Source: Brugia malayi (lineage: Eukaryota > Nematoda > Chromadorea > Rhabditida > Onchocercidae). Taken from it: a stretch of DNA of 64,000 bases. The stretch covers positions 5,011,001 through 5,075,000 of the forward strand of contig NW_025062476.1 of the NCBI RefSeq assembly GCF_000002995.4, in the 5' to 3' direction. The notes below the pieces were generated by a model. The model was not told the origin of the DNA, did no database searches, and saw nothing but the letters and a program-made list of their open reading frames with translations. Positions 53,607 through 64,000 of the stretch are shown here, in pieces; position 1 is the stretch's first letter, and each line of letters starts with the position of its first letter. The translations under genes were made by a program, and so were the position numbers.

Positions 53607-54942
53607 TATATATTGATTTGACATAAGTAATAAGTAGTGTGAATGAATAGTAGCGAGGATAAAGTCTGAGACATTTGGTACCAAAGGAATTCATATTGGA
53701 TGAATTCTTTTATAAAATTAATTACATCACAGATTTATCTTTAATGATTTTAATTTTGATATAAAACTAAACGATGTAATACTATCTAGATAATCATTAT
53801 GTGAAAATAATTTTGAAACTTCTTTCACCCCAAAAAAGGCTTATAACAATATCATTTGATTTATTATTAATTTTGGATGAAAATCATATCATCAATTATC
53901 ATTCATATTATTAGTCTAAGATGAAAACATGCAAAATTGATAATTTTTTTTTTGTTGCTGCTAAAGTCAATAAAAAAGTTTTGTTTGAATAAAGAAAAAA
54001 GTATAAGTTGTATTCATTTATTTATTTATTTTTCACTAAACTCAACAACTTTCAAATCAAATAAGAAGAGCAATAGTAGGAAATAAAAAGTCCCATCAAA
54101 GCATTACTAAATTGATCTTAAATTGGCGCAGAGGAAACATAAACGAAAAAAATAATAAAAAATTTCGAACTATTGGCGCTATTGTCAAGCATCCATTTAA
54201 TCATCTTCCCATCCTTTTTTTTTCTCTTCATTGCATATAAACTACTGTTAAAAACGAAAAATGTCTCGATATAAATGTTGTCGCATGTTTTGATTCATTC
54301 TTAAATCAATTAAATCCCTGAGAAATATTACGTATTTATTAATTCTAACTTGTTCTCTAACTTTTAATTTAAATTCATAATATACTTATTTGCTTCCTTT
54401 AATTTCATTTTTCATAACTTATATATAAATTTAATTTAAGCGGCAAATTATAGTCAAGAAAAAAAGTACTCAAAAATCTAAAAGTTTATTTAAAAGTTTA
54501 TCAAAAAAAAAAAAGTTGATAAAAGTTAAAAATTTGCTATAAAATCAAAATTTTAAATTTCTGAAATTATATTTTGTAGTTGACAATTTGCTTTTTTTGT
54601 TAGTCTTTAGGGAATAAAAAAAAGAGAAAAAGTTATGGAAAAAAAGAAAGCAAATTTCTCTTTCAATTGAAAAATCTCAGAAACTGAAAATAAGATATCA
54701 AAAACTTCAACAATTCATTCTTCACTTCTCATTCGAAGAATTTAAGTTTGCTTTAATTTATTTTTCACTTATTGTTTTCATTAAATTTGATCACAGCAAT
54801 TAATTAATTAATTAATTATCATTGGCAATTAAAATTAATGATTTCGTTCCATTCCATTCCGTGGCTTATCAAAAAGATCAAATCAATTTTTTTTTCGTTT
54901 TTTTTTCACATTTTGTAATAATATATGAAAAGAAGGAAAGAG

Positions 54943-54948
<6 letters not shown>

Positions 54949-54985
<37 letters not shown>
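54949..54985. repeat. (GA)n microsatellite
   Basis: Pure GA dinucleotide run of about 37 bp. Confidence 0.95.
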
Positions 54986-54988
<3 letters not shown>

Positions 54989-57900
54989 GCAAGTGAACAA
55001 CAAAAGCAACGGCAAATAATAAAAGAAAAGAAAGAAAGGATGGAAAAAATAAATAAATAAGAAAATTATTACTATTCGATGGAATTTGAATCTTTTTCAA
55101 CAAATCAAGATTTCGTCTTTGACTTTTTACTTTTCCGATGGTTTTTCATTTTTTATTTGTAATATCATACATCTACAATGCTAGAAAAGGAAAAAGGAAA
55201 AAAAAATAATTTTAAATTTCAAACAAAAAAAAATAATAAAATTTTATTTGCGCAGTTTTATTTAGTGAGTGCATTTCTTGGTTATTTTCAGTCAATATGC
55301 AAAAATTTGATTTTCTTTGCTGAAAGTAAATACATTTTTCTGCAAGAAATTTTGCAAAATTGAAATTTAAAAAAATTAATCCTTAAATTATCCAATAATC
55401 AAATATTTTTATTATTCATTTTGAGAATTTAAATTTAGCATTCGGTTTTTTTGTTGGAAGTAAATAATTATTTTTTTTGTTTACACGTTTTACACTTTTT
55501 TTTTTGGTGTAAATAAAACATTAATTAATATACATCAGTGTCAATTTTTGCTTACTTAGCTTGAAAATGCTACTCTTAATTATACTAATCAAACAATTTA
55601 TAAATCTTTTCCAACTTTTAATTATTATTAAATAATTAATCCAAAAAATAACTATTGAAACTTGAATTGAAATAATGAGAATTTAAATAGCGATAGTATC
55701 AGTTTAAATTAATGAATTCTGTTATTAAATGAAAAGAAATCATAAGAAGTATAAAAAAAGTCATAAAAGCAACAATAAATGTTTAATAAGCCAAAGAAGA
55801 GCTTAAAATTATACTATTAATAAATTGCAAACAATTCTCCAAATAGTTTTCTTTTATTACTTACCTAAAAGCATTTGTATTATTATAGTCAGATGATGAA
55901 TTTTTTATTGTTAATAATTCATAATTTTTACAACCATTATGAAGTATAAGAATTAGTGAAGAATTAGTTTAAGTGATGCCAATGCTAATATATACAAACC
56001 ATTTGCATTTGCTATGGTAAGAGGAAATCAATTTTAAACCACTTAAAGTTATATTATGTCAATGTCTTGTTTATGAAATTTAAAAGTCCTTGAATATTCT
56101 CAAAATTCATTTTCAGTTGATTATCTCTTTTTGTTTTGTTTTGTTTCTTTTTCTTTTTGCTACTTTCACTCATTTCCATTGATTTTTTTCTCTATTAATT
56201 TTTAATCAATTTAATTATTTCAAACGTTTACATATTTAATATAGTTATTTATTGTTTAATTTAAAATTCTTATCATCGTCTTTATCTATTTATTTTTTTT
56301 TCAACTTTTTTTTATAACAGTCTTTTTGTTTATTCATTTTATTTTCCACTCTTTTTTCAACTATATTTAATTCTTTTTTCTATTTCTTCCCTCTCTTACT
56401 CCCTCCCTTTCTCTCTCTCTTTCTCCCTTCTCTTAAGCATTTTTAATGTAAATAGAATATGTTAACCAAATAACTTTTAATTCCAGTTTATTTCTATTTT
56501 TGAAATGAATAATAATGCTTGAGTTTGTACTTCTAACAACCATTCAAAACTTTAAAATGGAATATTTTATTTAGTAAACAATGTAAATTCATAATTCAAT
56601 CATAATTTGAGGAAAATGGATATAGCAATGTGTTTATATTATGCTAATCATTCAAAATTATCTCTTCCCACTTTTGTTAAAATCTTTGCTGTAAACTATT
56701 TCAACTTTAAGCAATCATTCAAATGACTATTAGCCTAGATTTGGACTTTTCCTTCAATCTTATTCCATTCAATGTTTATTGTAATCATTCGAAGAGTACT
56801 TCAATCTTTTAATATATATGTATTTGTTTATTTTATTAGTTCATTAATTAGCTTATTAATGATATAATTCACTTTTATAAGTAAATATTCCAATTATTTT
56901 CTTTAGCTTCTTTATCCTTTCTTGCTATTATGCATCTTTATTAGAAGCTTTGTTTTAACAGAAAAACAAGAAAACTATTTCTTGTCTATTTATACATTAT
57001 TTTGTTTGTTTATAGAATTTATCATGGTAAGAGAAGTTTTTGTCATCTGATTGCTTGATAGACTTAATTTTAATTATAATCCTGTTTAATCTAGAAAAAA
57101 TATTCTTTTTTTTTTTGTCTCCCAAAGATATTAAATGTAATTATTACTAGGTGGGATAAAAAATTTTTACACCATTTTGAAATTTACAATGTTTATTCTA
57201 TTCATATAATTTAAAAATTTTTTAAATGCTTTATTTCTAATCAAAAATTTTATTGAAATTTCAGAAAAAATATATTTTGAGAAATTATAAGTATGCTATA
57301 ATTGTTTCTAAAACAAAAACATTATTTGTATTTTCATCTTTTAATGTTACTTTAATTATCAGCCAAAAATTTTGTCATAAACCATAACTTATTGTAATAA
57401 AATTTCTTGAACATTTGTATTTTAAATTTGACTTTTTTTGTGAAATGAATTTGTAATATCTGCGCTTTGTCATTTTTTCTGTCAAATACATTTCATTTTT
57501 ATCTTCAAATATATCAAATTTCTTAGGCATTTGCTTTCTCTCACAATGAATAATAATACAATCATTCATGAGATATGAGCGCATTTTGTTGATTAAGCGG
57601 GCAAAAAAAAGATTCCCGCAGATTGCCCTAAATTTCAAAACATTTCATTTATTTGTTACATTGCATTTTATGATGGAAAGTTAAAAAATTTTTTTCCATC
57701 AAATTATTAGTCTAATCGATCAAACGTTTAATCATAGAACTCAAACTTTTTGTAGAAATTTCTGAATAAAATTCACACTTTAACAAACATTATCAAAAAT
57801 ATTAATTATCTGATTCAACTGTTTGAATATTTCTTTCTCATATCCTTTTCTATGGTCCATTATCATTGTGATAACATTGATAACTGATTGACATTCAATA

Positions 57901-58105
57901 CTTTTTGCATAAACTTTTTTTTTGTTTTATTAGATTCTAATAGTTTATCAATGTTTTTCTTTTTGCTAACATTAATAGTTCTGCTGTAAGTGAAAATGTT
58001 TTCATGAAATTCGATATAATATAGCTATGATAACATCTGATACTATTGCTATATATATTATGTGACACTTCACATTTCTCCTCTTTCAATGCATTTTTCA
58101 TTTGA

Positions 58106-58154
58106 ATTATTATTATTATCATTGTTATTATTACCATTATTATTATTACTATTA

Positions 58155-58216
<62 letters not shown>
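58106..58216. repeat. (ATT)n microsatellite
   Basis: Long ATT trinucleotide run with a few ATC and ACC interruptions at the left. The Ile- or Tyr-rich frames through it are spurious. Confidence 0.97.
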
Positions 58217-60310
58217 GTAATTATTATAAATATCACTGCGCTAAAATTAATAATGATAATATTATTACTATTATTCTTTTTATTAAAAAAATAACTTAAT
58301 TAGAATTAAAATTTTTTTTAAGATTAGTACAACTTTATGTTTTGTAGCAAGAAGGAGAACCATAAAGTGATAAGCATTTCTATAATATTACAGTAAATTG
58401 CTATTATGATTATTATTATCATGATTATTATTGTTTTAACTTCCAATAAAATCATTTTTTATTGTTATTTATCGTTGTAATATATAAATTCGAAAATGAA
58501 CGAATTTAATAACATCTAATTATAATTAATCTATCGTATTGTAATAAAAACTTCTAATAAAATCAATATATTCTTTTAATCTCTTTGCATTTTTATTAGA
58601 GTTTTTTTCAATTTTTAAAATTTTTCCTTCATTTTTTTTTTTACTAATATTATTAGTAGAAAAAAGTTGAATCATTTTTTTGTTGTTTTTTCTTGTCATT
58701 TTATTTCTTTTTGTTGTAAAATTTCATTCCCATATGGAAAAAATTATACTAATTAGACAGCAAAATAAGTAATATATTTGTTTTTCTATTCTAAAATATT
58801 ATCTATTTGAAATCAAAAATATTGAAAAAAAAAAGCAAAAAACTTTTTCCTTATTAGCAAAACAGAAATAAATCAAATTTTTGCTATAAGCTTATTACAC
58901 CCATAAATTTATTTAATAGATTATGTGAAATTAGTCAAAAATTTTCTGAAACTATCACTTTGCTACAAATATTTCTTGTCCAAGTAATTAGTTCTTTAAT
59001 TTAATTACATTTCATTCATTTTCATACACAATCATTTCATGCTTTGCACAAATAAATCTTTGCGAAAAAAGTTGATGCAAAGAGTTAAAATTTAATTTCA
59101 CCTGCTTTAATGTTTTTTTTCTTCTTTAATTTTATCTTCTTTGCCTTGTTAACTTTATTATAATTATATATTCAATGTAAAATTTTGTAAAAATATTATC
59201 CTTTTTTTTCAGATCTAATTGCAATTAAACAAAATTTTTAAGTATTTCTATTTATAAGGATGAATTTTTCCTGTTTAAGAATGGACTTTTCCAATTATTT
59301 CTTGCAAAAAAAAATTATTTCCTGCAATTTTAAAATATGCAATAAAGCATACAATTTATGTGATTAAAATTTGTAAATTGAAGAGCAAATAAGCACACAT
59401 AGAAACCTTAAAAGTTTATGAATTAACAATTTATTTTGGCCATTCTTTTTTTTTCAAAAAAAATATAAGTAAACATACAAATTAATCGGTTAAAATTTGT
59501 AAATGGATGCAGCAAATTTAAAAAAAAAAAAAAAAAAAAGAAAAGAAAAAGAAGAGATCACTTAATTTTATCGCTCGTAAATTTTTACTTTTCATTTGAT
59601 TGAATATATGTAAGTAATTACTTTTAACAGCGATTTGAAAAGATGAAATTTGAATGCTTTCAAATGCATTCATATTACATACTTCAATGAATCGAAATAA
59701 ATTCTTCGTTCGTTTTGCCCAACCCATCGCTCTCCCTCTCTCTCTCTCTCTCTTCCTCTTTTACAAATTTCTTTTTGATTTTTTTTTTTTAAATTTTTGT
59801 AATGAATATTTTACCATAAGATGAAATCAACAAATTTTATACTATGAATTCGTTTTTTCACCTTTTGTTGTTGTTGTTGTTGTAGCAGTTGTATAAAAGA
59901 TTTTTAACAGGTAAATGAATACTCCTATGAACAGGTAAATATGGATATACTTAATGGTAGGCAAAAAACTCAAATTTAATCAACTTAAAATGTATTGCTA
60001 ACATTTTTTTCTGAAATAATAGTGCATCTAGTTTAATTTAATTTTTTTTTCTGCATGAAATTTGCTGAAAAAAAAATGAGCAAATTATTTTAGCAACTGG
60101 AAATAAGAAGTACTTAAGACAATTGAATTGTTATTGCAAAATTAAATTTTTCTTTTTCTGTTTTAACTCAAAATAATTTAGAATATATAATTCTTTTTTA
60201 ATACTTTTTGATTCATTCATCAAATATTGATAACATATTTGGGTTTAAATAATACTGTAACAAATTTTTACTGATTCCTTTTAAAGCCAGTTTTTTTTGT
60301 TTGAATATAT

Positions 60311-60314
<4 letters not shown>

Positions 60315-60342
<28 letters not shown>
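60315..60342. repeat. Poly(A) run
   Basis: 28 consecutive A on the plus strand flanked by AT-rich sequence. Similar runs occur at about 601-621, 11700-11721, 44043-44066 and 59520-59539. Confidence 0.95.
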
Positions 60343-60346
<4 letters not shown>

Positions 60347-61572
60347 TGAATAAAAATATTACACTATCAAATTTATTAATCATTTACAGCGGAATATTAA
60401 TTGAGCTATCAAAGTGATATAATCCATTTATGATAATGATTCTAAGTCAGATGGAAAAATTGAATGAATTCATTGATAAATAATCAGCTATTAATTGCTG
60501 GCATATAATAATTTATCAATCATTATTGTTGATGAGTTATTTGTTGACAATATTTAGCACATTAAATAATTATCAGTTAACAGTTGCTAACTGATTACAT
60601 CTGATATGCATACTGATATTTTTATATTTCACAAATAATTCATTCAATTTTGTCTATTTATTTAAAAATTTCTATTCGTTCATATATTTTCATTCTGGGC
60701 ATAAGTATATTTTAGTTTAAAATTTACAATAAATGATTGAAAATGAATTATTACATTTTGCGCTACACTTTCATATTTATATTTGAAATTTAATCTAAAA
60801 ACAAATATTAATTATTGTAATACAATATCTTATTGTGTTTGTATTAATGATCTTTTGAATTATGCATTACGATTTTTTTATTTATCAATAATTAATTACA
60901 AATATTCAAAAAAATTTCCTAGTGTAATTGCATCATTTTTTTCAATGCAAATATATTAAAGATAAGAAATCAAAAAGAAAAAAAAAACCTGTTTTTTATT
61001 TTTTGAAATGGAATTTTTTAGAATGTTGATTGAGGTGCTATTAGCTAAGGTAATGCTAATCGTTTGTCAAATATTGTCACCACTCTACTTCAATTTTTGT
61101 CACATTTTCATCAATTGTATTGCATTTCATCTATTTCAGTGGTACCGTATTTTCAGATACCATTTTCTCATTTTTCTTTTCCTACTTTTATTTTATTTCT
61201 TATTATTATTATTTTTATATGCAAAAATGGTATTTTAGGTAAAAAAATTAAATCATAAAACATAAAATTATGAGTTAGATAAGTTAAATTAAATTTTGAA
61301 AGTAAAACTCTAGAAGATAAAAAATGATTAATAAGTAATTATTTTTAAGTGAAAAAAAAAAAAAACAATTAATATATTTATTTTTGAATTTAAAAAAATT
61401 TCACTTAGTATTACAATAAAATAAAATTGTGATTAGGAGTAATAAATATTTGAATTATAGTATATTTGTATTTTATAACCATTAAATTATATTTCATTCT
61501 ATTTTATTAATTCCTACTTACTTGTTTATTGATATTTCTTGCTTATTTCATCACTTTTTTTCATTTCTTTTA

Positions 61573-61649
61573 GATTTCAAGAATTCTCATCTGATTCGAA
61601 CGATGAAATTTTGCTCAGATTTAGAGCAAAGAATTTATCAAACACTTGA
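61573..61649 (+). other. Possible terminal exon
   Basis: After a TTTTAG acceptor, the phase-2 frame reads FQEFSSDSNDEILLRFRAKN before a stop: a polar, protein-like composition. No upstream exon could be joined with confidence. It may instead be a noncoding leader exon of the gene at 61912. Confidence 0.2.
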
Positions 61650-61911
61650 AAATATTACCTAATTTGCATAGCAGTGAATGTGGTATGCATAGTAATTCAT
61701 CAATTTAAATTACTTTTATTATGTCAATTTGCATCTTTTAGTTTTCTAACACAAAATTTTTTGACAAAATATATTTTTTTTTTCTTTCAAATAAATTTGC
61801 CATCATTTTATTTATTTATTTAATAATTTTCTACATATTTGTACAAAAAAAAATTTCAGCTTGGAAGTGAAATCTTAAATTTTTGTAAGAATTGAAGAAA
61901 GAAATTCAACA

Positions 61912-62078
61912 ATGAATGGCAGTCGAAGTGTTGAAGATAATAGTAAAAATATTAGAGGCGGCTGGTATAACAAACGACGACAGTATCGATCGGTAGCATT
62001 TGGTACCTGGAAAGTTGGTGATGCTCGAGATTTATCTATTAAACGCGGTATTTCCGAAGGTGAAGGACAATTAATTCG
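61912..62078 (+). CDS. First coding exon of an unrecognised gene, continues right
   Basis: The exon opens after a TTTCAG acceptor at 61859, has a 52-base leader, then an ATG and 55 codons ending in phase 2 at a GTTAGT donor (62079). The peptide is hydrophilic and basic: NIRGGWYNKRRQYRSVAF, GTWKVGDARDLSIKRG and SEGEGQLIR. Third-position and residue composition look like real coding sequence, not chance. There is no signal peptide or membrane span, so a cytoplasmic N-terminus or a cytosolic protein is likely. The leader exon acceptor could be for cis- or spliced-leader splicing. I do not recognise the family and found no further exon before the window ends. Confidence 0.6.
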
Positions 62079-64000
62079 GTTAGTTAAAATTTAATTTTGA
62101 ATAAAATTTATTACTAAGTTCGTTTATTTGCTTTTCTTTCATTGATTACTAATTATTTTCTAATTAGCCTTTATTAAAATCTCAAATTGTAACATAGAAT
62201 TGATCATTAATTAATGCAGCATCATTTTAAAACTATATTATCAATAATTTATTCTCATTTAACTTATTATCAGATCAAAGAAATAAGCAAAACTGAATCT
62301 TTGTCATTCTATGCAAACTTTATATATTTTAATCAGTGAATTAGAAAAAAAAAAAAGTTTTTTTCTTTTTTGATTAAATTTGCATAATTTTTTCGTATTT
62401 TATTTCTTTATTATTTAAAATTATAAAATACTTTTTAGTTTGTGTACTCCAGCGTATTTTAATTAAAATACACATTTTAAATATTTTAATTGAAAGGCAT
62501 AAAATTCATCATAATTAATGTGAATTTTTAAATTTATTATTACCTCCAATGATAAATTTAATTGGAAATTATTGCAACAACAAATTATTCAACCAAATTT
62601 ACCAATTTAGAAAAAAAAAAATTAATATACAATCAATTATTTGCACCATTAATCATACAAATGATTTGTTTGCATGTTCAAAGTATTTTAATTTAATTAA
62701 AAAAAAATTGACTATAATTTAAATTAATAAACAGAAAAACGATTTCTCTTATCTTATTTTTTTTGCAACAATGTAAAATTTATGGATAATTTTTTCTTGC
62801 ATTAAAAATCAAATATTTTTTTTCTTATTTCACAAAAACCGGAATTGTTTATTCACTTCTCATAAATTAACATTATGATAAATATAACATCAGTCCATCA
62901 TTCGTCATTCAAAATTTAAATTATAATCATTGAGAAACTTGAAAATATTATCTATAATTTATAAAAATTCATCTAAATTCGTGAAAAAGGAACCGGTAAA
63001 GTGCATATGAATGTTAATTAATCCAACATAACCATTAACTATTATTTACAAAATTACACAAGAATTTGTAACATTGATTTCATTTAAATGCCTTTCAAAT
63101 TATCTAAAATTACTAAAACTTGATGTGATCACTCAATCAGTTACTATTTATAATATTGCTGTTACTGAAATGAAATCTGATCTGAAATTGATATGGCTTA
63201 TGTCATATATTTGTTTTTCCTTTGTCATTTATACTTATCACTTCATTTTTTCGTATATCATTGATTTTTTCTTCTCCTTAGCTTAATTATGCTTTTGTCT
63301 GTGTTAATTGTAAACTACGACGTAATCACGTGTTGAATCTGATTACCAACTAGCGTATATTACGTGTTAAATATATAATTATTGGCGTAAATGCGTGTTG
63401 AATGTAATACATTGGTGACAAATGCTGAAGATTCTGACATTCATGTCAACTTGCTAATTGTTGTTATAAATTAGTTTCATTTAATACAATATTTCTGAAT
63501 TTTGAGGCAAAATCTTTTAATTTACAGATAAGAAAAATTGAATCTAATTTGCACTTCTAAAAAGATTAATCGTTCGAATATTTTAGAAGCAATTTTTATT
63601 GCTTTTAGAGAAAACAACAGCAGTACAAATTCAAGTTATTAATTAATTTATTTTGTTTTTGATGTTTTTACGTCATCGAATTAATTTATTATGCAAATTT
63701 TAATAGCATATTAGAATTAGAAAAAATAGGATGTGCTAATGAGAAGAAAGTTGTGGCTTATTGATAATTGATGTCAGAATGTTTGTTGTAAAGTATTAAC
63801 AATTTTAAAGTTATATTCATCACAAATTAGGCGCATCTTAAATTACATCTAAGCTTAACTTCCCTTTTATTAATTATTTATCCTTACTGTTATTAGTTCC
63901 TAACTATCAATGCAAAATAAAGTGTTTAAAATCATTTTTGAATTTTATACTTTATTTTTGTTAAAATGCTTGAAATTTTTTAGAAAATATGAAAAGACAA
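62079..64000 (+). other. First intron of the gene at 61912, no exon seen
   Basis: AT-rich. The open frame at 63074-63286 is Phe/Ile/Leu-rich and unsupported. The only structured part is the short repeat at 63318-63414. Confidence 0.45.
63318..63414. repeat. Degenerate 33-bp repeat, three units, with E-box-like cores
   Basis: Three diverged copies contain GCGTAA or ACGTAA followed by ACGTGTTGAAT-like cores: TCACGTGTTGAAT (63326), TTACGTGTTAAAT (63360) and ATGCGTGTTGAAT (63390). The first holds a perfect CACGTG palindrome at 63327-63332. Confidence 0.6.

Larger units (their letters stand above)
50716..61859. other. 11-kb gene-poor region
   Basis: AT-rich sequence with microsatellites, a 37-bp minisatellite and homopolymer runs. 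I see no exon chain on either strand. Open frames at 50898-51089, 57375-57638 and 61008-61238 lack support. Some of it may be 5' flank or leader introns of the gene starting at 61912. Confidence 0.5.

Noticed and set aside
57375..57638. Minus-strand 87-residue frame with polar composition
   Set aside because: At this AT content a few frames of such length are expected by chance on six frames over 64 kb; no splice signals or family features support it.
57937..58299. Ile-rich and Tyr-rich frames
   Set aside because: Translation of the (ATT)n microsatellite.
61008..61258. Phe/Leu-rich frames of 64 and 76 residues as a membrane protein
   Set aside because: Composition is what T-rich noncoding DNA yields; a possible splice pair at 61049/61139 leads to no continuing exon.

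Overview
The window is AT-rich eukaryotic DNA with short GT-AG introns whose acceptors mostly read TTTTCAG. Several genes have acceptors just upstream of the start codon, as expected for spliced-leader trans-splicing. Together with the protein families present and a BEL/Pao retroelement remnant, this points to a nematode, possibly a spirurid or filarial relative. That placement is inference. I reassembled the genes by matching splice phase exon to exon, because continuous reading frames capture only fragments of them.

Layout. (1) 401-18556, plus strand: an atypical E2F with two DNA-binding domains (E2F7/8 family, like C. elegans efl-3), open at the left edge. It has a 10.1-kb intron carrying tandem repeats and a cluster of E2F-type sites, and one long exon coding an Asn-rich repeat domain. 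(2) 18557-21734: nothing recognisable. (3) 21735-25090: a dead BEL/Pao element with gag and the extreme end of pol on the minus strand, plus a 469-bp inverted repeat around a 452-bp spacer. (4) 25898-27861, plus: a four-exon gene of unknown function ending in ten 8-residue RSQQ-type repeats. (5) 30398-32376, minus: the Fcf2/DNTTIP2 family ribosome-biogenesis factor. (6) 33942-38546, minus: a 643-residue F-box/leucine-rich-repeat protein. (7) 39799-47198, plus: a complete OPA1/EAT-3 mitochondrial dynamin of about 956 residues. It is divergently arranged with the F-box gene and separated from it by about 1.2 kb. (8) 50550-50699, minus: a 49-residue single-membrane-span protein. (9) 50716-61859: a gene-poor stretch of microsatellites and a 37-bp minisatellite. 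(10) 61912-62078, plus: the first coding exon of an unrecognised gene that runs off the right edge.

The genes do not form one pathway. They cover cell-cycle transcription (E2F), ribosome assembly (Fcf2), ubiquitin-ligase substrate choice (F-box) and mitochondrial inner-membrane fusion (OPA1). The most interesting observations are possible E2F feedback sites inside the E2F gene, three GC-AG introns among about sixty inferred, the near-perfect inverted repeat beside the retroelement, a two-level minisatellite, and the small membrane protein. All structures were read by eye; no alignment, gene-finder or database search was run.
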